From Agrobacterium tumefaciens (GTDB lineage: Bacteria; Pseudomonadota; Alphaproteobacteria; Rhizobiales; Rhizobiaceae): 64,000 bases of DNA. Below, in pieces: positions 59,500-64,000 of this stretch (position 1 is the first letter of the stretch; each line of letters begins with the position of its first letter). The translations under genes were made by a program, and so were the position numbers. Below the pieces are notes generated by a model that was not told the origin of the DNA, did not search any database, and worked only from the letters and a program-made list of their open reading frames with translations. The stretch covers positions 1 through 64,000 of the forward strand of contig JAGIAH010000005.1 in NCBI GenBank assembly GCA_017744915.1, in the 5' to 3' direction.

Positions 59500-60918
59500 A
59501 TGCGATCCATTGAACATATCTACGTCAACGGTGAATTTGTGGTGCCAGCCAGCAACGAGCGGCTGGACCTTTTCAATCCCACCACCGAAGAAAAAATCGG
59601 CGATGTGCGGCTTGGCAACGCTGATGATGCAAGGGCTGCGGTGGCAGCCGCAAAACGCGCTTTTCCCGCCATGGCGGCCTCCACCAAGGCGCAGCGTATC
59701 GAAATGCTGCGGAGCCTGCGCGACGCGATCGCGGAGCGGCTCGATGAGCTCGCTCAAGCCATGACCGAAGAATACGGCGCACCCGCTTATTTCACCACTT
59801 TTTCCCTTCAGAACGCAGCGTCGGTTTTCGAAGTGATGGCGGAGACCGTCGCGAATTACGACTTCGAGCGGATCGTGGGTAAAAGCGCGGTCAAGATGCT
59901 GCCGCGCGGCGTTCTCGCCGCCATCACGCCCTGGAACAGCAATTTCGGCTTCATCGCCACCAAGCTTGCGCATGCGATCGGTTCCGGTTCTCCCCTTGTC
60001 ATCAAACCGGCCGAACAGAGTGCGTTTCAGACCGATATTCTGGTCAGAAGGCTGCATCAGGCTGGCCTGCCGGCCGGCGTTTTCAACGTCGTCAACGGCA
60101 CGGGTCCGGTGGTCGGTGCGGCGCTGACGGAAGACCCCGACGTGGCGACCATCAGTTTCACCGGCTCCACCCAGGCAGCAAAGATCATTCAACGCGCTGC
60201 AATCGACAGCATGAAGAGAGTGGTTCTGGAACTGGGAGGCAAGGCACCCACCATCATCCTGCCGGATGCAGACCTCGACAGGGCAATACCCGTCGCCTTG
60301 ATGTCGGGCTTCGCCAATAGCGGTCAGGCCTGCGTCGCGGGCACCCGCATCCTCGCCCCTCGCTCCCGCCTCACCGAGATTGCCGAACGGCTGAAGATCG
60401 AAACCGGGAGGTTCAGGGTCGGCGACCCTCGCGATCCGGACGTCCGGATCGGCCCGCTCGCCAATCCCGCCCAGTGGGAGAGAATTCAAGCCTATATCCG
60501 GCTTGGCATCGAAGAAGGGGCAACCCTGCTGACGGGCGGAACCGGGCGACCAGCGGGATTTGAAAAAGGATGGTTCGCCCGTCCGACAATCTTTACCGAT
60601 GTCAGAAACGACATGCGCATCGCCCGTGAAGAAATCTTTGGTCCGGTCCTGTGCCTCATCGCCTATCGGGATGAGGACGAAGCCGTCGAGATTGCCAACG
60701 ACAGCAACTACGGACTTCAGGCCTATGTGCTGGGATCCGACCTGAGACAGGCCGAACAGATCGCCGCAAGGCTGATGGCTGGCCGCGTCGTGATCAACGG
60801 CGCCCCGCATGATCCGCGCGCGCCCTTCGGCGGTTTCAAGCAATCCGGCATTGGCAGGGAGATCGGTGCCTTCGGTCTCGACGGCATGCTCGAACCGCGA
60901 GCCATTCTCACCCCGTAA
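59500..60918 (+). CDS. Aldehyde dehydrogenase family protein
   Basis: 472 residues. It has the NAD-binding PWNSNFGFIATKLAHAIGSGSPLVIKP region, SFTGSTQAAKII, the general base in LELGGKAP, and the catalytic cysteine in ANSGQACVAGTRI. EEIFGPVL and FGGFKQSGIGREIG are standard ALDH C-terminal motifs. It oxidises an aldehyde to an acid. ATG 59500 gives the family N-terminus; the upstream ribosome binding site (GAGGTC) is modest. A degenerate GGATAC-like element at 59446-59462 lies 37 bp upstream. Cytosolic, and followed by two hairpins. Confidence 0.92.
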   Translation: MRSIEHIYVNGEFVVPASNERLDLFNPTTEEKIGDVRLGNADDARAAVAAAKRAFPAMAASTKAQRIEMLRSLRDAIAERLDELAQAMTEEYGAPAYFTTFSLQNAASVFEVMAETVANYDFERIVGKSAVKMLPRGVLAAITPWNSNFGFIATKLAHAIGSGSPLVIKPAEQSAFQTDILVRRLHQAGLPAGVFNVVNGTGPVVGAALTEDPDVATISFTGSTQAAKIIQRAAIDSMKRVVLELGGKAPTIILPDADLDRAIPVALMSGFANSGQACVAGTRILAPRSRLTEIAERLKIETGRFRVGDPRDPDVRIGPLANPAQWERIQAYIRLGIEEGATLLTGGTGRPAGFEKGWFARPTIFTDVRNDMRIAREEIFGPVLCLIAYRDEDEAVEIANDSNYGLQAYVLGSDLRQAEQIAARLMAGRVVINGAPHDPRAPFGGFKQSGIGREIGAFGLDGMLEPRAILTP

Positions 60919-60952
60919 CCTGAATATTTCAGGGCGCCTGCCCCGGCGGGCA
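60919..60952 (+). terminator. Two tandem hairpins after the aldehyde dehydrogenase
   Basis: CCTGAA/TTCAGG (60919-60933, loop TAT), starting directly after the stop, and TGCCC/GGGCA (60939-60952, loop CGGC). No long U-run follows. Probable transcript end. Confidence 0.45.
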
Positions 60953-60976
60953 CCCTTCACTGCGGCAGACTGATTT

Positions 60977-60992
60977 GTATCCCTATGTGTCA
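60977..60992 (-). promoter_or_regulatory. GGATAC direct-repeat element, site E (minus orientation)
   Basis: On the minus strand it reads TGACACATAGGGATAC, half-sites TGACAC and GGATAC with a 10-bp period. Very similar to site D. It lies 122 bp before the epoxide hydrolase start, mirroring the D-plus-F layout upstream of the other hydrolase. Confidence 0.45.
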
Positions 60993-61035
60993 GCCGCGCG
61001 GAAGCCAACGTTTTGTGACGCAACGGCAGGTGGAA

Positions 61036-61052
61036 AGAAACAGTCGGGATAC
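61036..61052 (+). promoter_or_regulatory. GGATAC direct-repeat element, site C
   Basis: AGAAAC-AGTCG-GGATAC, 62 bp before the epoxide hydrolase start at 61115, same orientation and spacing as sites A, B and F. Confidence 0.5.
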
Positions 61053-61114
61053 GATCAACATCTAACTGTTCCCAGCGCGAGATGGTCGCGAAACACACCG
61101 ATATGGAGAGAAAC

Positions 61115-62434
61115 ATGACTGATGCCGTTAACCCCGGAAAATACGGACGAAGAACCGCTCTTGTCCTTGGGTCTGCAATGACTGTTTTGATGGCCTTCCA
61201 CCCTGCTCTGGCGGTTGAACAGACCAAGCCCGCCCAATCCGAAACGTCTGCCGACGATAGTATTCGGCCGTTTCAGGTCCATGTGGATCAGGCCCAGCTT
61301 GACGACCTGAAGAACCGGATCAGGAATGCACGCTGGCCGGACAAGGAAACCGTTGGCGATATTTCGCAGGGCATCCAGCTGGCGCGGGTTCAGGACCTCG
61401 TTCGATATTGGGGCAGTGATTATGACTGGCGGAATGCCGAGAAGGAACTCAACGCATTGCCCCAGTTCATCACCAAAATCGACGGCGTCGACATCCACTT
61501 CATTCATGTGCGCTCCCGCCATCCCAACGCCCTGCCCGTCATCCTGACCCACGGCTGGCCGGGTTCCATCTTCGAGTTCACGAAAGTCATCGGCCCGCTG
61601 ACGGACCCGACCGCTTATGGCGGCAAAGCCGAGGACGCGTTCGACGTGATCATTCCCTCCATCCCCGGCTATGGCTTTTCAGGCCATCCGACCGATCTGG
61701 GCTGGGGACCGGACCGCGTCGCCCGGGCGTGGGACACCCTTGTGAAACGCCTCGGCTACACGCGTTATGTTTCCCAGGGCGGGGATCATGGTTCGGTCAT
61801 TTCCGATGCCCTGGCGCGGCAGGCTCCAGCGGGTCTCGCCGGCATCCATCTCAACATGCCGGCCACCGTTCCCGGAGCGCTCATGAAGGGTATCAACGGC
61901 GGCGACCCTGCACCGGCGAACCTGTCGCCATCGGAACGAGATGCCTATAACGCGCTGCAGGGATTTTTCGGCAGGAACGCCGCCTATGGCGCGATGATGG
62001 TCACAAGACCTCAGACGATCGGATATTCCTTATCCGACTCCCCGGCCGGGCTTGCCTCGTTCATCTACGAGAAGTTCGCCCAATGGAGCGACAGCAACGG
62101 ACAGCCTGAAAGCGTACTTTCGCGCGATGAAATGCTGAACGACATCACCCTCTACTGGCTGACCAATAGCGGTGCGTCCGGCGCGCGCTTCTACTGGGAA
62201 AACAACAACAATAACTTCAGCGCGGACGCCCAGAAGACAAGGGAAATCAAAATCCCGGTCGGCATCACGGTGTTTCCGAAAGAGATCTATCAGGCACCCG
62301 AAAGCTGGAGCAAGCAGGCCTATCCATCCCTCTCCTATTATCATCGGGTGGATCGTGGCGGACATTTCGCGGCATGGGAGCAGCCGGAAATTTTCTCCAG
62401 GGAGCTTCGCGAAGCTTTCAGAAATCTGCGCTGA
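61115..62434 (+). CDS. Exported epoxide hydrolase (EHN-type alpha/beta hydrolase)
   Basis: 439 residues. An N-terminal hydrophobic signal (YGRRTALVLGSAMTVLMAFHPALA, cleavage near residue 33) is followed by the epoxide hydrolase N-terminal region (RPFQVHVDQAQLDDLKNRIRNARWPD) and the hydrolase fold: HGWPGS oxyanion loop, nucleophile Asp in GGDHGSVIS, and histidine in RGGHFAAWEQP. It should open epoxides to diols in the periplasm. ATG 61115 is chosen because GGAGAG lies 4 bases upstream; in-frame ATGs at 61082 and 61103 are less well placed. Followed by a strong terminator hairpin. Confidence 0.9.
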   Translation: MTDAVNPGKYGRRTALVLGSAMTVLMAFHPALAVEQTKPAQSETSADDSIRPFQVHVDQAQLDDLKNRIRNARWPDKETVGDISQGIQLARVQDLVRYWGSDYDWRNAEKELNALPQFITKIDGVDIHFIHVRSRHPNALPVILTHGWPGSIFEFTKVIGPLTDPTAYGGKAEDAFDVIIPSIPGYGFSGHPTDLGWGPDRVARAWDTLVKRLGYTRYVSQGGDHGSVISDALARQAPAGLAGIHLNMPATVPGALMKGINGGDPAPANLSPSERDAYNALQGFFGRNAAYGAMMVTRPQTIGYSLSDSPAGLASFIYEKFAQWSDSNGQPESVLSRDEMLNDITLYWLTNSGASGARFYWENNNNNFSADAQKTREIKIPVGITVFPKEIYQAPESWSKQAYPSLSYYHRVDRGGHFAAWEQPEIFSRELREAFRNLR

Positions 62435-62452
62435 GAGCCACTATCATTCTGC

Positions 62453-62475
62453 AAGCGCGGCCCGGTGCCGCGCTT
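62453..62475 (+). terminator. Terminator-like hairpin after the epoxide hydrolase
   Basis: AAGCGCGGC and GCCGCGCTT form a perfect 9-bp stem with a 5-base loop, 18 bases after the stop codon, followed by the pyrimidine-rich CCTTGTCTC. The probable transcript end for the epoxide hydrolase. Confidence 0.6.
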
Positions 62476-62500
62476 CCTTGTCTCAGGTCATGTCACAGCA

Positions 62501-62592
62501 GCAGCCGGACATCGGCTGCATCGTCGTCCATGTGAAGATGCCGGAGGCTCTCCGGCATCGGCTGCCGCGCGGGCCGAACCGGCGTGGCAGCC
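62501..62592. ncRNA. Three further perfect stem-loops, possible structured RNA or palindromic element
   Basis: Stem 1: GCAGCCG/CGGCTGC (62501-62519). Stem 2: GATGCCGGAG/CTCCGGCATC (62537-62559, loop GCT, 10 bp). Stem 3: GGCTGCC/GGCAGCC (62560-62592), starting immediately after stem 2. Such density is unusual outside structured RNAs or REP-like repeats. No promoter or terminator boundary could be assigned. Confidence 0.4.
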
Positions 62593-62755
62593 ATCCGCCT
62601 TCCATCTGCGCCCAGCCACCAACACCTTCCGCCATACGAACTAGACCTCTGTATAGATGCCGGCGCCTCCGCCCCGCCGTAGCCTTTGCTCCAGTCAAGC
62701 GCCTCCCTTCAGGGACGATCCTGACGACACCATCACCCTTTTTGTGGAGCACGGC

Positions 62756-63223
62756 ATGACCTCCATCAGCAAGAATGCGGACGAGCGCAAACCTCGTCGT
62801 CTCAAAGTCGCAGCGGTTTTGGCATTGGGTGCGATTGCAGTGCTCGGCGGCAATCTCCTCCTCATCAGAGATGCCGAACCGGCGCTCGCGGCCTCCGAAG
62901 AGATCGCGTCGGCAGGCGCGTTGCACATCCTCGCACCGCAGACGATCGACAGGCTGGCAGGACTTTCCGTGCCCGTTGCGGATGGCAGCGATGCGGACGA
63001 CGGCGCGCAGCCTGTTCCGGCCGAGGACAAGACCTCCTGCGTCGCCACCCGCGCCGCCCGGAAAACGGACCGGCATGACGCACTCGATCCCAAGGCCTTC
63101 TGCCAGTTGCAGCAACGCCTCTTCAATGCCGAACTGATCGACCGCATCGCGGTGCTCCAGCTCGCATCACAAACCCGCTCTATCGACACCTCGTCCCAAC
63201 TCGCCATGAACAAGGAGTTCTGA
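62756..63223 (+). CDS. Exported or membrane-anchored hypothetical protein
   Basis: 155 residues. A basic N-terminus (DERKPRRLK) precedes a hydrophobic stretch (VAAVLALGAIAVLGGNLLLI, about 18-37), consistent with a signal anchor, then a mature periplasmic part with two cysteines (DKTSCVATR and AFCQLQQR) and a helical C-terminus. I do not recognise the family. GGAG lies upstream of the ATG. Its stop is one base before the oxalate decarboxylase start, so the two form an operon and it may be an accessory protein for that enzyme. Confidence 0.7.
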   Translation: MTSISKNADERKPRRLKVAAVLALGAIAVLGGNLLLIRDAEPALAASEEIASAGALHILAPQTIDRLAGLSVPVADGSDADDGAQPVPAEDKTSCVATRAARKTDRHDALDPKAFCQLQQRLFNAELIDRIAVLQLASQTRSIDTSSQLAMNKEF

Positions 63224-63224
63224 A

Positions 63225-64000
63225 ATGGAAACGTTGACCAGACGTGCAGTTCTCGCAATCGGCGCCGTCGGCGGCACCGCCCTTGCCGCCAGCGCAGCCG
63301 GAGCAGCATCTTTCGGCAATCCCGACCAGCCCGCCGAGGGAGCCATCAATGCCAATGCCGCGGGGCTCAGCGATCCCGGCCCGAAGAACCCGGCGATCAA
63401 CGACCAGTTTCCCTCCTTCCAGAGCCCGCCCGCGACCGATGTCGGCGACATGCAGCTCTTCTGGGGCTCGTTCAACAATGCCGCCAAGCGTATCCAGAAC
63501 GGCGGCTGGGCCCGTCAGGTGACCAAGTCGGACTTCGCGATTTCGGATGCCGTCTCCGGCGTCAACATGCGGCTCGGACCGGGTGGCATTCGCGAGATGC
63601 ACTGGCACCGTGCCGCCGAATGGGCGATCATGACCAACGGCCGCTGCCGCATCACCGTGCTCGATCCGCAGGGTCGTGCCTATGTGCAGGATGTCGAGGC
63701 CGGTGACCTCTGGTATTTTCCGGCCGGTTACCCCCATTCGCTGCAGGGCCTTGGTCCTGATGGATGCGAATTCGTCATCGTGTTCGACGAAGGCGATCAA
63801 TCCGAATATGGCACCTTGCTGTTGACCGACTGGCTGGCGCATACCTCCCCCGAACTGCTGGCCAAGAATTTCGGCGTCGCGCAGGATGTGTTCCGCAACA
63901 TTCCGCTGCAGAACCTCTGGATCTTCCAGGGCAAGGAGCCGGGACCACTCTCCAGGGATCAGGAAGCCGTTGCCGGTGCCGGTCTGCCGCCTTTCCCCTT
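63225..64000 (+). CDS. Oxalate decarboxylase-like bicupin, exported (truncated by window edge)
   Basis: The 258 codons seen run off the right edge without a stop. A twin-arginine signal (TRRAVLAIGAVGGTALA, cleavage after AGA near 27) is followed by the first cupin of the bicupin oxalate decarboxylase family: MHWHRAAEWAIMTNGRCRITVLD holds His-x-His and Glu metal ligands, and GDLWYFPAGYPHSLQGL the final histidine. Family enzymes use manganese to convert oxalate to formate and CO2. The N-terminal-site lid and second cupin are mostly outside the window. It starts one base after the upstream stop. Confidence 0.88.
   Translation, partial: METLTRRAVLAIGAVGGTALAASAAGAASFGNPDQPAEGAINANAAGLSDPGPKNPAINDQFPSFQSPPATDVGDMQLFWGSFNNAAKRIQNGGWARQVTKSDFAISDAVSGVNMRLGPGGIREMHWHRAAEWAIMTNGRCRITVLDPQGRAYVQDVEAGDLWYFPAGYPHSLQGLGPDGCEFVIVFDEGDQSEYGTLLLTDWLAHTSPELLAKNFGVAQDVFRNIPLQNLWIFQGKEPGPLSRDQEAVAGAGLPPFP

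Larger units (their letters stand above)
62435..62755. other. Structured intergenic region
   Basis: 321 bases without a gene. The left half (62453-62592) is a run of four perfect stem-loops, described separately. The right half has no motif I recognise apart from the GGAG ribosome binding site of the gene at 62756. Confidence 0.5.

Noticed and set aside
59497-61227. 576-codon minus-strand frame opposite the aldehyde dehydrogenase
   Set aside because: Shadow of a gene with complete ALDH catalytic motifs; no domain or ribosome binding site of its own.
1-64000. CRISPR arrays, tRNA/rRNA genes, insertion sequences, toxin-antitoxin pairs
   Set aside because: No regularly spaced repeats, no tRNA-like cloverleaf or rRNA sequence, no transposase or terminal inverted repeats, and no recognisable toxin-antitoxin pair were found by reading.

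Overview
The window is about 60% GC, with dense, mostly operonic genes of alphaproteobacterial type. The gene content (TRAP and ABC uptake operons with local regulators, a BacA/SbmA-like exporter, BtpA, DUF917 and hydantoinase genes) suggests a Rhizobiaceae genome such as Agrobacterium or Rhizobium, probably an accessory part of a secondary chromosome or megaplasmid. The taxon is an inference. I see no rRNA, tRNA, insertion sequence or CRISPR array.

Layout. 1-4.9 kb is a markedly AT-rich block with one large KAP-family P-loop NTPase and looks horizontally acquired. 4.9-7.6 kb holds an ArsR regulator with a tandem AHSA1 protein, two small genes and the tail of a dead FAD monooxygenase. 8.0-17.25 kb is a catabolic operon: fused TRAP permease, TRAP binding protein, SDR, IclR regulator, thiolase, acyl-CoA ligase, second SDR and a PPC/DUF296 protein. 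A MalT-like LuxR regulator (17.3-19.6 kb, minus) is divergent from a second operon (19.7-31.4 kb). That operon has an oligopeptide-type ABC transporter, two DUF917/hydantoinase pairs flanking its binding protein, and an isoaspartyl-peptidase-like hydrolase. 31.4-35.4 kb carries a BacA/SbmA-like ABC exporter and a diguanylate cyclase.

35.6-44.3 kb is a LacI-controlled ribose-type ABC operon with a phosphotriesterase-like hydrolase, a glutamine-amidotransferase-like protein, BtpA and an M20 amidohydrolase. A PfkB kinase is inserted in it in antisense orientation. 44.4-50.8 kb (minus) encodes two binding proteins, a large fused permease, an ATPase and an inositol-monophosphatase-family phosphatase. 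It resembles iron transport but is better explained as AfuABC-type sugar-phosphate uptake, and a two-component system (51.0-53.9 kb) is divergent from it.

54-64 kb is a cluster of mostly exported oxidative or detoxification proteins: a cytochrome P460-like protein, two alpha/beta hydrolases with Asp nucleophiles, Ohr/OsmC, an aldehyde dehydrogenase and an oxalate decarboxylase cut by the window edge. A second two-component system lies among them. A repeated motif, NGAMAC-N5-GGATAC, sits 49-64 bp before the start of four of these genes and suggests a local regulon.

The most novel-looking items are that putative regulon, the duplicated DUF917/hydantoinase pathway, the sugar-phosphate operon with a hairpin that would bury a ribosome binding site, the operon with the antisense kinase, a run of four stem-loops at 62.45-62.59 kb, and the KAP NTPase island.
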